A DNA stretch of 64,000 nucleotides, taken from NCBI RefSeq assembly GCF_004364325.1, contig NZ_SOCP01000001.1:620001-684000 (forward strand). Direction: 5' to 3'. This document shows, piece after piece, positions 9,185 through 18,107 of the stretch. Numbering within the stretch: the first letter of the stretch is position 1; every line of letters starts with the position of its first letter. The DNA comes from Actinophytocola oryzae (GTDB lineage Bacteria; Actinomycetota; Actinomycetes; Mycobacteriales; Pseudonocardiaceae). The position numbers and the translations under genes are program-made. The notes under the pieces are model-generated. The model made no database searches, had not been told where the DNA came from, and worked only from the letters and a program-made list of their open reading frames with translations.

Positions 9185-10744
9185 TTAGGGGCCGCCGAAC
9201 GTCACGACCAGATGGCCGTCCGAGGCGAAGGACCAGCGCAGGGCGCCACTGTAGGAGGAGCAGCGGGAACCGTTGGTACCGGACCAGAACTGGTTGGAGC
9301 TGTCCGAGTTCCCCACGATCCGGTCGTTCGTGCCGCTGCCGCTGCGGCAGGAGGTGTTGTTCCGGAACACCGAGGTGCCGCCGTCGAAGGAGTAGTTGCG
9401 TTCACCGTTGTCGATGCTCACGTTGTCGGACACGGTCATCGTGCCGAGGTTGCGGTTGTAGGTGAACCCGTGCTTTCCGTTGTGGTAGGCGATGTTGCGC
9501 CGCACGGTGTGGTTGACCGAGATGTCCTCGCCACCCAGCTTGTAGCCGTTGCGGTCGCCGTTGCCGGCCTGCGAGCCGTCGGTGAGGGTGCCGTTGTTGT
9601 AGGACAGCGAGTCCTCGACGACCACCGGGTCGATCGGGCCGGTGTCGGACTTCGTGTACAGGTCGTAGCCGTCGTCGATGTTGTTGTGGGACACGGTGTA
9701 GCGGAACACGTTGCCCGCGCCGACCGTGAGCTTCGGTGCGAAGCCGTCGGCGTCCTCGCCGTCGGAGTCGGCGTTGTCGTGTGACTCCGTGCTCAGGATC
9801 AGGTTGTTGGCAGGCCACTGCGAACGCGGGGTGTCCGACGCGATCCGCGAGAGCTGCAGACCCGAGTCGCGGTTGAAGCGGGTCACCACGCGCTCGATGA
9901 TGTTGTTGCTGCCGCCGACGAAGATCCCGTTGTCGCCCGCCCGCTGTACGACGAGGCCGTACACATGCCAGTACGCGCCGTTGACCGCGAGCCCCCGGGC
10001 CGCCGTGTCCTCGGACTGCGCCGAGAAGTTCAGCACCGGCGTCTCACCGGGGTAGGCGGAGAGCTTCTTGCGTGCGCTCGACGTGCCGTTGTTGCCCGCC
10101 GCGATCGTCACCGTCTGCGAGAAGTTGTAGGTGCCGCCCCGCGCGTAGATCGTCCCGCCCGCCGCGATGCGGGTGATCGCCGAGGTGAGCGTCGTCGGGG
10201 CCGACTCCGTGCCCGCCGCGCTGTCGCTGCCGTTCGGCGCCACGTACAGGGTGGTGCCGGTCGGCGGCGGTGTCGTGCCGTCCGTGGTCACGTCGAGGTA
10301 GTCGAGGTTCGCGAGGCCGCCCGAGGCGGTCGGGTTCAGCCGCACGGTGTTGCTGCCCGCGTTCAGGGTGACGGTCAGCGTCTTGGTGACCCACGTGTCC
10401 CACGCACCGGTGCCCTCGAACGACAGCGACTGCGTCGTCGCGCCGTTGACGACCAGGCTGGTGGCACGCGCGGACGTGGTGCCGTTGGCGAACCGCACCG
10501 CCAGCGTCGCGGTGCCCGCGGCCGGTGCGGTGACCGTGAACTGGGCGTACGCGCCGGTCGCGTTGGTGCCGTTGCAGAAACCGGAGCCGGAGAACCCGGT
10601 CCAGTCGCTGTCGATGGTTCCGGTGCAGACCGCCGGGCTGGACTCGGCCTCGTAGCGGGTCGTCGCGGCGGCCGCGGCGTCGGGGACCAGCACGCCGAGC
10701 CCGACCGCCAGGACGGCGCCCGCGAGGAGAGGCGTCAATCTCAT
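9185..10744 (-). CDS. secreted pectate lyase, PL9-type beta-helix with CBM35
   Basis: 519 aa. An N-terminal signal peptide (cleavage near DAAAAA) is followed by a CBM35-like module starting YEAESS and ending YLDV, then a short proline/threonine linker. The right-handed parallel beta-helix has the PL9 signature DADGFAPKL, with the likely catalytic base K338, and an acidic calcium-binding stretch just before it. PL9 enzymes cleave polygalacturonate by beta-elimination outside the cell. A LacI-type operator lies 100 bp upstream. The gene converges with the dehydratase over the palindromic element. Confidence 0.82.
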   Translation of the reverse strand: MRLTPLLAGAVLAVGLGVLVPDAAAAATTRYEAESSPAVCTGTIDSDWTGFSGSGFCNGTNATGAYAQFTVTAPAAGTATLAVRFANGTTSARATSLVVNGATTQSLSFEGTGAWDTWVTKTLTVTLNAGSNTVRLNPTASGGLANLDYLDVTTDGTTPPPTGTTLYVAPNGSDSAAGTESAPTTLTSAITRIAAGGTIYARGGTYNFSQTVTIAAGNNGTSSARKKLSAYPGETPVLNFSAQSEDTAARGLAVNGAYWHVYGLVVQRAGDNGIFVGGSNNIIERVVTRFNRDSGLQLSRIASDTPRSQWPANNLILSTESHDNADSDGEDADGFAPKLTVGAGNVFRYTVSHNNIDDGYDLYTKSDTGPIDPVVVEDSLSYNNGTLTDGSQAGNGDRNGYKLGGEDISVNHTVRRNIAYHNGKHGFTYNRNLGTMTVSDNVSIDNGERNYSFDGGTSVFRNNTSCRSGSGTNDRIVGNSDSSNQFWSGTNGSRCSSYSGALRWSFASDGHLVVTFGGP

Positions 10745-10842
10745 CAGCTACCTCCAGAGTGCGCGAAGAACGCGCGGCAGCCCACAGTGGACCGGGCGTC
10801 GGCGAAAGGCCGAACCACTCGGCAGGGGTGTGTCGCGCTAGC

Positions 10843-10858
10843 AGGAAAGCGCTTGCCT
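10843..10858. promoter_or_regulatory. LacI-type operator upstream of pectate lyase
   Basis: The 16-bp near-palindrome AGGAAAGCGCTTGCCT centres on GCGC with a single mismatched pair. It is typical of LacI-family sites and is placed in the promoter region of the minus-strand lyase gene that starts at 10744. Its half-sites differ from the GTTACCGATAAC operators, so a different repressor is likely. Confidence 0.55.
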
Positions 10859-10899
10859 AGCACGTTAGAACGTCATCCCGAAACATGTCAATGCGCGAC

Positions 10900-10935
10900 G
10901 TGCCGGTTCATGGGATCGCTCCCATGAACCGGCAC
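10900..10935 (-). terminator. hairpin terminator downstream of GH30 gene
   Basis: A perfect 16-bp inverted repeat (10900-10915 with 10920-10935) closes a TCGC loop. It lies 28 bp past the stop of the minus-strand GH30 gene. There is no T-run, as is common for actinobacterial terminators. The inner 14 bp, TGGGATCGCTCCCA, also differ at only one base from the CebR operator consensus, so a second role is possible. Confidence 0.65.
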
Positions 10936-10963
10936 GCCGGTACCGGGCCCGTTGCTGAGGAAA

Positions 10964-12418
10964 TCAGACGACCACGCCGTCGAGCTGGATCGTCTGTACC
11001 GATCCGGCCGGGAAGGCCAGCCGGACCGCCTTGCCGCTCGGCGTCACGTCGGCCCGGCGCACGTACCGGTCACCACCGGAGCCCGTCACCGTGGTCCAGC
11101 GGGTGGCCGTGCTCGTCGGCACGGTCGTGAAGCGGGACAGGTCGAAGGTGATCGTCTGCGCGGCACCGGTGTTGACCGCGGCCAGGACGAGCCGCCGGGT
11201 GTTCGCGTCGTAGGCGGCCACGGTGTTGTCCGTGCTCGCGCCGAGGATTCGCATGCCGGGGCGGACGTGCCGGGTGAACTGCGCGAGCACGTACAGCTTC
11301 GTCTCCACCGCGCCTGCTTGTCCCGTGCCGCCGTCGTAGCGGATCAGGCCCCAGCCCGCGCTCGGGTCCATGACCTGCCAGTAGCACCACGCGGTCGGGT
11401 GCAGCCAGCGGAAGTCCAGGCAGAGGTTGGTGGCCAGGCGCAGGCCGGTGCCGTCCCCGTCGCCGTACTCGGAGTTCCAGAGGATCTTCCCGGCCGAGTG
11501 GACGTCGGTGTAGAGCCCGTCGCGCCTGCCGCCCTCGTACTGGTAGCCGTGCACGTTCACCTGCGTGACGATCGCGCGGGTCGCCGAGTCGAAGGAGCTC
11601 CAGGTGCTGCGGGCCTGGTCGAACAGCGACTCGTCCGACGCCGAGACCCGCACGCCGGTCAGCCCGCGGTTGTTCAGCTCCTCCCGCAGGTAGGCGATGA
11701 TCGTGCGCTGGATGCTCGCGTCGACGTGGCAGCCCTCCTGCGTGCCGGTGTCGGTCCACCAGTTCGCGGACGGCTCGTTGAACGGGTCGACGGTCCGGAA
11801 AGTGATGCCCCAACTGTCACGGGCACGCCGCGCTGTCTCGGCGAGGTGCGTCGCGTGCTGGCGGTAGTTCCACGACTGGAGGTTGTTGCCGCCGCCGGAG
11901 GCGCCGGACGGGTTGTGGTTGAGGCACATCCACCACATCGGCGAGTTCGCGAACAGCTCGGCGGCGGCGCCGCGCGAGACCGCCTTGGTCAGCGCGGCGC
12001 GTTGCCTCGCGTCGGCCGACCACTGCCACTGGCTCGGGTCGGTGACGTTCCAGTCCTGCCAGAACCCCTCGATCTGCTTGAAGCGCGGGATGTTCGGCGA
12101 CGCCACCATCGACTCGCCGCCGACGCTGTTCCAGCTGCACGCGCCGAGGTTGTAACGCGCGATCGACAGGCCGAGTCCCGGCAGCGACGAACCGCCGTAG
12201 GACACGGAGTTGTTGGTGAAGAAGAGGTTGGCGAAGTCGTCGCGGTCGCCGAAGACGCCTCCCCACCAGGCGAGCGAAGTGCCCCAGCCTTCCCAGGTCC
12301 CGAAGTTGGCGGTGGGGTCGACGGCGACCGTGGTGTCCGCGCTCGCGACGCGGGCGCCCAGGGTGCCTGCCGCGGCCGCGGCGGCCGCCGCGGACAGCAG
12401 TGTTCTGCGGGTGACCAT
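10964..12418 (-). CDS. secreted GH30 endo-beta-1,6-galactanase-like hydrolase
   Basis: 484 aa. A Tat-like leader (TRRT at residues 3-6) ends near VASA. The (beta/alpha)8 barrel with a side beta-domain matches GH30 subfamily 5. The acid/base is E215 in FNEPS and the nucleophile E317 in NSEYGDGDG; GWGTSLAWW near the N-terminus is typical of the family. Such enzymes cut beta-1,6-galactan side chains of arabinogalactan. The ATG at 12418 follows an AGGAGG-like site. A quasi-palindromic operator at 12472-12483 lies upstream and a strong hairpin downstream, so it is probably transcribed alone. Confidence 0.85.
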   Translation of the reverse strand: MVTRRTLLSAAAAAAAAGTLGARVASADTTVAVDPTANFGTWEGWGTSLAWWGGVFGDRDDFANLFFTNNSVSYGGSSLPGLGLSIARYNLGACSWNSVGGESMVASPNIPRFKQIEGFWQDWNVTDPSQWQWSADARQRAALTKAVSRGAAAELFANSPMWWMCLNHNPSGASGGGNNLQSWNYRQHATHLAETARRARDSWGITFRTVDPFNEPSANWWTDTGTQEGCHVDASIQRTIIAYLREELNNRGLTGVRVSASDESLFDQARSTWSSFDSATRAIVTQVNVHGYQYEGGRRDGLYTDVHSAGKILWNSEYGDGDGTGLRLATNLCLDFRWLHPTAWCYWQVMDPSAGWGLIRYDGGTGQAGAVETKLYVLAQFTRHVRPGMRILGASTDNTVAAYDANTRRLVLAAVNTGAAQTITFDLSRFTTVPTSTATRWTTVTGSGGDRYVRRADVTPSGKAVRLAFPAGSVQTIQLDGVVV

Positions 12419-12471
12419 GAATCCTCCTGCAGGGGGAGAGGCGACGTTGCCTCACGGAGGGTCGAGCCAAA

Positions 12472-12483
12472 GTGAACGCTAAC
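12472..12483. promoter_or_regulatory. LacI-type operator upstream of galactanase
   Basis: GTGAACGCTAAC is a CG-centred near-palindrome that keeps the GT.A.CG.TAAC pattern of the two operators at 1235 and 1282. It lies 54 bp before the start of the minus-strand galactanase, suggesting related or shared control. An AT-rich AACAATTATG stretch beside it may be a promoter element. Confidence 0.45.
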
Positions 12484-12630
12484 AATTATGCCGCGCCGCG
12501 CTACCCCCTGGCTCAACTGCCAAAACAGCAAACACCTGGAGTGGCGAGGCGACTCCGCGTGACCGCTGACGGCGAGACCGCCGCCACCTTGGTCGGCGCG
12601 GACCTCGACAGTGGGCGAGGCCGGAACGAC

Positions 12631-12669
12631 GATGCCCGCTGCCACCGGCGAACGGTGTCAGCGGGCATC
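12631..12669 (-). terminator. two-step hairpin terminator
   Basis: An outer perfect stem GATGCCCGCTG with its complement (12631-12641 and 12659-12669) encloses an inner CACCG/CGGTG stem with a GCGAA loop. It lies 25 bp past the stop of the minus-strand gene 12695-13027 and probably ends the two-gene transcript that begins at 13451. Confidence 0.7.
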
Positions 12670-12694
12670 CTCGGGTGTGGGAAGGCCGGGAACG

Positions 12695-13027
12695 TCAGCG
12701 GGCCTCGTCCGCGCCGTCGCCACTCGGGGTGGGCAGGTTGTCCACGTCCTCGACCTGCCACACGCCGGTGGCCGGGTCGAACTCGGCGCCTGCCACCGGG
12801 TTGCCGTACTCGTCGTACTCGACCGCCACGTCGGCCACGCCGTCGTGGTCGGTGTCGGCCAGTGCGAGCTTGCCGCCGTCGTCGGTGCGCAGGACCGTGA
12901 CGTCGTTGCGGCCGTCGCCGTCGAAGTCGACGTTCTCCGCCAGCGTGAACTCCTTGCCGTCGATCTGGACGGTCAGCTCGTCCTCGCTGCCTGCCGTGTC
13001 GGGCGCATCGGAAGTGTTGTCGTCCAT
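12695..13027 (-). CDS. small acidic DUF6802-like protein
   Basis: 110 aa, strongly acidic, no signal peptide. It carries DFDGDGRNDV and DTDHDGVADV, which resemble calcium-binding DxDxDG loops (EF-hand or dockerin-like), and ends with a variable acidic tail. This matches the DUF6802 type known in actinobacteria, whose function is unknown. The ATG at 13027 is 55 bp after the stop of the DUF2294-like gene, so the two are probably co-transcribed. Confidence 0.65.
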   Translation of the reverse strand: MDDNTSDAPDTAGSEDELTVQIDGKEFTLAENVDFDGDGRNDVTVLRTDDGGKLALADTDHDGVADVAVEYDEYGNPVAGAEFDPATGVWQVEDVDNLPTPSGDGADEAR

Positions 13028-13082
13028 CGTGGTGTTCCCTCGCTCGCGTGTCCGATGTGCCGGTGTCCGGTGTGGACTTTAC

Positions 13083-13451
13083 TCAGGGCTGTTCTTCCGG
13101 GATGGACTCGGAGAAGACGAACACGCGGATGGCCGTGCCGGTGGCCGGGTGGACCTGCGCGAGGTAGGCGGTGGCCTGGCTGCCGACGACACCCTCGACC
13201 GCGTCGAGGAAGTCCGCGCGGGTGGCCTCGTGGAGTGCCTCGTGGTGGCGGATGACCGCCTCGCGGTGGCCGCGCTCGCCCAACACGGCGTCGGCCACGG
13301 TGAGGCTGTCGATGGACAGTACCACCAGGCTCACGGGCTCGTCGTCGGAGACCGACACCTGGACGTTGCGCGGGCCCCGGCCGTAGAAGGTCCGCTCGAG
13401 ACTGGTGATCTTCTCGGCCACCGCGTTGCGCTGCGCCCTGGTTATCCGCAT
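13083..13451 (-). CDS. DUF2294/MpsC-like protein
   Basis: 122 aa. It has the pattern of the Na-translocating decarboxylase-associated/MpsC (DUF2294) family: a central beta strand VVLSID, a long basic-acidic helix with REAVIRHH, then a GSQATAYLAQVHPATGTAIR strand and an FVFSES end. The start is ATG 13451 because GAAGGGA lies 7 bp upstream; a longer in-frame reading to 13532 lacks a ribosome site. The family is linked to membrane-potential sensing in Staphylococcus, but its role here is unknown. Confidence 0.6.
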   Translation of the reverse strand: MRITRAQRNAVAEKITSLERTFYGRGPRNVQVSVSDDEPVSLVVLSIDSLTVADAVLGERGHREAVIRHHEALHEATRADFLDAVEGVVGSQATAYLAQVHPATGTAIRVFVFSESIPEEQP

Positions 13452-13705
13452 GAGCGGTCCCTTCGCTGCTCGCGGGAGCCATTGTGCTCCGGTTCCCCCG
13501 CCGGATATCCTCCCGGCGAGCACATCGCTCACCTATCAGAACCATAGTGGCTGATCGGGTCGTGCCGCAGTGTGCGCGCCGAACTCAGGCGTGTCGTGCG
13601 GCGGGGCGACTCGAGCGAGATAGCACCTGTGCTGGCCTCGAGCGAAGGTCGTCATCGACCGGCGGACGAGGACATCACGGGGTGCCAAGCGAAAGGGCTT
13701 GTCTC

Positions 13706-14257
13706 GTGGAATTTCGTCGTCATCCCGTCGTGCCCACCGTCCCGGCGGGATACTCGCCGACCGAGCTGCGCGCGATGGTCCGTCAGACAGCCTCCTCGCC
13801 GGAGGAGTGGTCGACTCTCGTGCGCTTCGACCTGCACGAGCGCTTCTACGCGAGGCTGCGCCGCGACGACTCCGTCGAGGTCTGGCTGATCTGCTGGGAC
13901 ATCGGGCAGGACACCCTCCTGCACGACCACGGCGGCAGCGTCGGCGCGTTCGCCGTCGCACGCGGCTCGCTGCTCGAGGACTACGGCGCCGTGCACCGCA
14001 CGGGCCTTCTCACCCGTAGGCACGCGGCAGGGGACGCCGTCGGTTTCGGCGCCGACTACCTGCACAACATGGTGAACGTGGGCACCGAGCCGACCGTGTC
14101 CATCCACGCCTACTCACCGCCGCTGCGCTCGATGAACTTCTACTGCTGGCTGCCGACGGGGATGCACCACCTCCGGGAGATCGAGTGCGACACCCCGGAG
14201 CCGGACGTCGCCGACCTCGAGGCCGCGGCGGCGGTGCTCCGGGAGGCGGCCTCGTGA
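13706..14257 (+). CDS. cysteine dioxygenase (type I, cupin)
   Basis: 183 aa. The iron ligands are H73 and H75 in LHDHGG and H120 in YLHNMVN, the three-His site of cysteine dioxygenases, which convert cysteine to cysteine sulfinate with O2. The start is GTG 13706 with GAAAGGG 8 bp upstream. The stop overlaps the GTG of the rhodanese gene, a pairing that suggests joint handling of cysteine sulfur. The 254 bp upstream (13452-13705) hold no further gene I can support. Confidence 0.85.
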   Translation: MEFRRHPVVPTVPAGYSPTELRAMVRQTASSPEEWSTLVRFDLHERFYARLRRDDSVEVWLICWDIGQDTLLHDHGGSVGAFAVARGSLLEDYGAVHRTGLLTRRHAAGDAVGFGADYLHNMVNVGTEPTVSIHAYSPPLRSMNFYCWLPTGMHHLREIECDTPEPDVADLEAAAAVLREAAS

Positions 14258-14658
14258 GCGCCGACCGGGTCTCCGTCCTGCTCGACGAGGCGCGGGCGAA
14301 CATCACCCGCTACTCACCTGAGGAGGCCGCCGAGGCCATGCGCCGCGGCGCCATCCTGGTGGACCTGCGGCCGATCGAGTACCGGTGGCGTTTCGGGGAG
14401 GTGCCCGGCGCGATCGCCGTGTCGCGGCACGTGCTGGAGTGGCGACTGGACGTGACCGGCGAGCACCGCCTCAAGGAGCTGCGCCCCGGCGACCACGACC
14501 AGGAGATCGTGCTGATGTGCAACGAGGGCTACACCTCGAGCCTCGCCGCGCACCAGGTGATGACCCAGCTCGGGCTGACCAGGGTGGTCGACGTGACGGG
14601 CGGGTTCACCGCGTGGCACGCGGCAGGCCTGCCCACGGTGTCGCGCCTGGTGAGCTAG
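14254..14658 (+). CDS. rhodanese-like sulfurtransferase
   Basis: 134 aa, one rhodanese domain with VDLRP near residue 35 and the active-site loop CNEGYTS containing C89. The loop differs from the usual CRxGxR of thiosulfate sulfurtransferases, so the substrate may differ. It is coupled (GTGA) to the cysteine dioxygenase and probably moves sulfane sulfur formed during cysteine breakdown. Confidence 0.85.
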   Translation: MSADRVSVLLDEARANITRYSPEEAAEAMRRGAILVDLRPIEYRWRFGEVPGAIAVSRHVLEWRLDVTGEHRLKELRPGDHDQEIVLMCNEGYTSSLAAHQVMTQLGLTRVVDVTGGFTAWHAAGLPTVSRLVS

Positions 14659-14688
14659 CGCAGCGCCCTCGGGTTACTGTCCGTACCG

Positions 14689-15315
14689 ATGAGGACCTGG
14701 ACGTCGCTGCCCGCGGTCACCCGACTCGGCGTCGCGGTGGTCGCGGGCGTGGTGATCGGTGTGGGGGTCGGGCTGTCTGCCGACGCGCCGTTCGGCGTGC
14801 TGAGCGGGATCGCCGCGACCGAGACGCTCTTCGTGGTCGGTGGCTGGGTCGTGCTGTGGCCGATGGACGCCGCGGCCACCCGGCGCAACACGAGACGCGA
14901 GGACTTCCGGCCCGTCGCCGAGGAGGTCGTCGTCGTGGCGATCGCGCTCTGCGGTCTCGTCGGCGCCGTGGTGCTGCTGGTGCTCCGCGACGCCCACGCC
15001 CTCGCCGCACTGGCGCTCGCCGCGGTGTTCATGGCGTGGGCGGCCCTGCACCTGATGTACGCCACGCGTTACGCGCACACCTACTACTCGGCACCCGAGG
15101 GCGGCATCGACTTCAACTCCGACGAACCGCCGACCTACCGGGACTTCCTCTACTTCAGCTACAACCTCGGCATGACCTACCAGGTCTCCGACACGGGCGT
15201 GTCCAGCACGACGATCCGCGCCGTCGTGCTGCGCCACTCGCTGCTGTCCTACGTGTTCGGCACCAGCGTGCTCGCCACGACGATCAACCTCGTCGCGAGC
15301 GCGGTCACCGGCTGA
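14689..15315 (+). CDS. DUF1345 membrane protein
   Basis: 208 aa with about five transmembrane helices. The conserved DUF1345 core is present: [11 protein letters not shown], then [20 protein letters not shown] and [13 protein letters not shown]. The family's function is unknown. It follows the rhodanese gene by 30 bp and ends 3 bp before the convergent peroxidase gene with no visible terminator between them. Confidence 0.85.
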   Translation: MRTWTSLPAVTRLGVAVVAGVVIGVGVGLSADAPFGVLSGIAATETLFVVGGWVVLWPMDAAATRRNTRREDFRPVAEEVVVVAIALCGLVGAVVLLVLRDAHALAALALAAVFMAWAALHLMYATRYAHTYYSAPEGGIDFNSDEPPTYRDFLYFSYNLGMTYQVSDTGVSSTTIRAVVLRHSLLSYVFGTSVLATTINLVASAVTG

Positions 15316-15318
15316 CGC

Positions 15319-16230
15319 TCACCCGTCGAGCAGGTCCGCCGGGGGCACGAAGAACAGGCCGCCGGTGACCGCCGTCGAGAAGTCCAGGATGCGGTCGTGG
15401 TTGCCGGGTGGGTCACCGACGAACATGTTGCGCAGCATCGTCTCGATCACGCCGGGATCGGCGGTGTAGCCGATGAAGTAGGTGCCGAACTCGCCGCTGC
15501 CGGGCCTGCCGAACACCATGTTGTCGCGGATGATCTTGCGTTCTGTGCCGTCGGCCTCGGTGATGGTGGTCAGCGCGACGTGGGAGTTGGACGGCTTCAC
15601 GTCGTCGGTCAGCTCGATGTCGCTGAGCTTGTGCCTGCCGATCGCCAGCTCCTGCTCCTCGGTGGTGAGCGCCTCCCAGCGGTCCAGGTCGTGCAGGTAC
15701 TTCTGCACGACGACGTAGCTGCCGCCCGCGTACGCCGGGTCCTCGTCACCGACGGTCACCGCGCTCGTCGCCTCGTCACCCGCCGGGTTCTCCGTGCCGT
15801 CGACGAACCCCAGCAGGTCGCGCTCGTCGAAGTACCGGAAGCCGTGCACCTCGTCGACGACGTCGCCCAGCCCGGACAGCCGGAGCACGAGCTGGCGGGC
15901 CAGCTCGAAGCACAGGTCGAACCGCTGGGCGCGCACGTGGAACAGCAGGTCGCCGGGTGTTGCCGGGGCCGAGTGCAGGGCGCCTGCCACGGGGTGGAAC
16001 GGGTGCAGCCCGAGGGGCCGGGGCGTGTCGTAGAGCCGGTCCCACGCCTGCGCGCCGACGCCGGTGACACAGCTCAGGCCGTCCTCGGGAGACCGCCGCG
16101 CGACCGAGCGCGCCAGCCCCGCGACGTCGGCGAGCAGGTCGACCACGCCGTCCTCGCCACCGGGACGCACCGTGACGACCAGGAAGATCGCCGCGCTCGG
16201 GGGCATGACGAGGATGTTCTGCGGCGCCAT
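15319..16230 (-). CDS. DyP-type heme peroxidase
   Basis: 303 aa. It has the family signature GFVDGTENP, with the catalytic aspartate at about D144, and the proximal heme histidine in SNSHVAL. There is no Tat signal, so it is probably cytoplasmic or packed into an encapsulin (none is encoded nearby). The start is ATG 16230 (MAPQNILVMPP). DyP enzymes oxidise dyes, phenols and Mn(II) with peroxide. Confidence 0.88.
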   Translation of the reverse strand: MAPQNILVMPPSAAIFLVVTVRPGGEDGVVDLLADVAGLARSVARRSPEDGLSCVTGVGAQAWDRLYDTPRPLGLHPFHPVAGALHSAPATPGDLLFHVRAQRFDLCFELARQLVLRLSGLGDVVDEVHGFRYFDERDLLGFVDGTENPAGDEATSAVTVGDEDPAYAGGSYVVVQKYLHDLDRWEALTTEEQELAIGRHKLSDIELTDDVKPSNSHVALTTITEADGTERKIIRDNMVFGRPGSGEFGTYFIGYTADPGVIETMLRNMFVGDPPGNHDRILDFSTAVTGGLFFVPPADLLDG

Positions 16231-16332
16231 ACGACTCCCTGTGCTGCCGTCGGCGTCTACCAACACTATCGGGTGACGGCTGGCAACCGGGTCCGCGATA
16301 CCGGCGTGCAAGGCGGCGAAAGGAGAACGACC

Positions 16333-17361
16333 ATGACCAGTTTCAGAGCTGTGACCACCGCGGTCGTCGCCGCGGGCCTCGCACTGTTCGGTGTGCCTGC
16401 CGTGGCCTCGGCCAACCCGTGCTTCGCGCCAGGCAACTGTTCGAAGGACACCCAGGTGCTGGCGGTGACGGAGTCGGGTGGGCTCTTCCACGCGTTCCGC
16501 AACGGCACCGACGGCAGCTGGACGTCCATCGCGTCCGTGCTGGACCAGACCGGCAACCCGGGACGGGTGGTCGACACGGCCTCGACGATCAACTACGGCG
16601 ACCTCTTCACGGTCGCGGTGACCGACGCCGGCGGGCTGTACCACACGACCCGGCACCACGACGGTTCGTGGGACCAGCTCGCCGACGTGAAGGCCGTGGC
16701 GGGTGACCCGGGCAGGGTGGTGGACGCCGCCGTCGCCACCGTCGGGGGAGCCAGGTTTGTCCTCGTCCGCACGTCCACCGGCGGGCTCCACCTCGCGTCC
16801 AGGGACACGGCCGGCACCTGGACGGCGTTCGGCAACGTGGCGACCGGCGGCGCGGGTTCCGTCGGCGACGTGGCGGCGGTGGGGATCGACGGCCAACTGC
16901 ACGTGCTCGTGGCGACCAGCGGGGGCGGGATGTTCCACGCGATGCGGGACGCGGGCGGCACGTGGACCCCACTGGCCGACGTGAAGGCCGTGACCGGCAA
17001 TCCGGGGAGCGTCACGCGGATCGCCGCCACCAAGGCGAAGGGCGAGCTGCAGTTCGTCGTGAGCACGAGCAACGGGGGGCTGTTCCACGCCATCAGGCAC
17101 GCCAGCGGCTCATGGACCCCGATCGGCGACGTGAAGGGGGTGGCCGGTAACCCGGGCGCGGTGCGGGACGTGGCAGGGGGCGCGGCGTTCGGTGTCGCCG
17201 GGGCAGGCATCGACGGTCAGGTGCAGTTCGCGGTAGCGACCACCAACGGGGGACTGTTCCACGCCATCCGCTCCTTCGACGGTTCGTGGACGCCGTTGAG
17301 CAGCGTGAAGCAGGTGGCCGGCGATCCGGGTCCGGTCACGCGAGTGGGTCTCAGCGGGTAA
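16333..17361 (+). CDS. secreted six-bladed beta-propeller lectin-like protein
   Basis: 342 aa. A signal peptide (cleavage near ASA-NPC) precedes six repeats of roughly 50 residues, each with a variant of GGLFHAIR, then GSWTP and VKxVAGxPG. The pattern is that of tectonin/PLL-type propeller lectins, with one blade per repeat. Two cysteines lie just after the signal. GGAGAA precedes the ATG at 16333. It is probably an extracellular glycan-binding protein; the third repeat is the most divergent. Confidence 0.75.
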   Translation: MTSFRAVTTAVVAAGLALFGVPAVASANPCFAPGNCSKDTQVLAVTESGGLFHAFRNGTDGSWTSIASVLDQTGNPGRVVDTASTINYGDLFTVAVTDAGGLYHTTRHHDGSWDQLADVKAVAGDPGRVVDAAVATVGGARFVLVRTSTGGLHLASRDTAGTWTAFGNVATGGAGSVGDVAAVGIDGQLHVLVATSGGGMFHAMRDAGGTWTPLADVKAVTGNPGSVTRIAATKAKGELQFVVSTSNGGLFHAIRHASGSWTPIGDVKGVAGNPGAVRDVAGGAAFGVAGAGIDGQVQFAVATTNGGLFHAIRSFDGSWTPLSSVKQVAGDPGPVTRVGLSG

Positions 17362-17365
17362 GCGG

Positions 17366-17399
17366 GGTGGCCGTTCCGTCGACGCGACGGGCGGCCACC
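17366..17399 (+). terminator. two-step hairpin terminator after the lectin gene
   Basis: An outer GGTGGCCG/CGGCCACC stem and an inner CCGTCG/CGACGG stem with an ACG loop begin 5 bp past the stop of the lectin gene. There is no long T-run. Confidence 0.65.
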
Positions 17400-17468
17400 A
17401 TCCTTCTCGTGCCCCGGGCGAGCGGTTTGTTCAATACGCGACCGTCCCGTGTGGGCGAACCTCTCGGC

Positions 17469-18107
17469 ATGACCTTCACCCCGGCCACTGGCCGTTTCGT
17501 GCCGACCCGCCTCTACGACTCGGTGGCCGCGTTGATGCGCGAGCGGCTGTGGCGCGGACTCGTCGCCATGCACGTCGCACCCCAGCCCGACGACGTGATC
17601 GTCGACGTCGGCTGCGGCACCGGTTCGCTGGCGCTGCTGCTGCACCGGGTCCGGCCGAGGGCGCGGGTCGTCGGCGTCGATCCCGACCCCGAGATACTGG
17701 CCATGGCCCGGCGCAAGGCAGGCGACGCGGCGGTGGAGTGGCGTGTCGGCATGGGTGACGAGCTGACGGCGGTCGTCGGTGCCGGTTCGGCGAGTGTGGT
17801 GGTGTCCAGCCTGGTGCTGCACCAGTGTCCGATGGCGATGAAGCGGGCCGTGCTGGCGTCGATGTACGCGGCGCTGCGGCCGGGCGGGCGGCTGGTGCTC
17901 GCCGACTACGGGTTGCAGCGCACACCCCTGATGCGCCTGGCGTTCGGCGTGGTGCGGCTCGCCGACGGCCGCGTGGACACCCAGCCCAACGCCGACGGCG
18001 TCCTGCCCGCGCTGATCGCCGAGGCCGGGTTCCTCGACGTGCGGGAGGTCGAGGTCGTGCCGACGGTCAGCGGGTCGATCTCGGTCTACACCGCGTGCCG
18101 CGACTGA
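17469..18107 (+). CDS. class I SAM-dependent methyltransferase
   Basis: 212 aa. Motif I VDVGCGTGSLAL and acidic motif II GVDPDPE are clear, and VVVSSLVLHQ marks motif IV, as in the UbiE/COQ5-like group. The acceptor is unknown. The start at ATG 17469 gives the usual family length. Its 3' end overlaps the convergent AraC gene by 22 bp. Confidence 0.8.
   Translation: MTFTPATGRFVPTRLYDSVAALMRERLWRGLVAMHVAPQPDDVIVDVGCGTGSLALLLHRVRPRARVVGVDPDPEILAMARRKAGDAAVEWRVGMGDELTAVVGAGSASVVVSSLVLHQCPMAMKRAVLASMYAALRPGGRLVLADYGLQRTPLMRLAFGVVRLADGRVDTQPNADGVLPALIAEAGFLDVREVEVVPTVSGSISVYTACRD

Noticed and set aside
13452..13705. Possible cysteine-responsive leader peptide before cysteine dioxygenase
   Set aside because: A frame with a few cysteines exists, but it lacks the usual short Cys-ending leader pattern and a ribosome site.
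16450..17361. Regular repeats suggesting a CRISPR-like or satellite array
   Set aside because: The period of about 150 bp is in frame and encodes blades of a beta-propeller; DNA copies are diverged.
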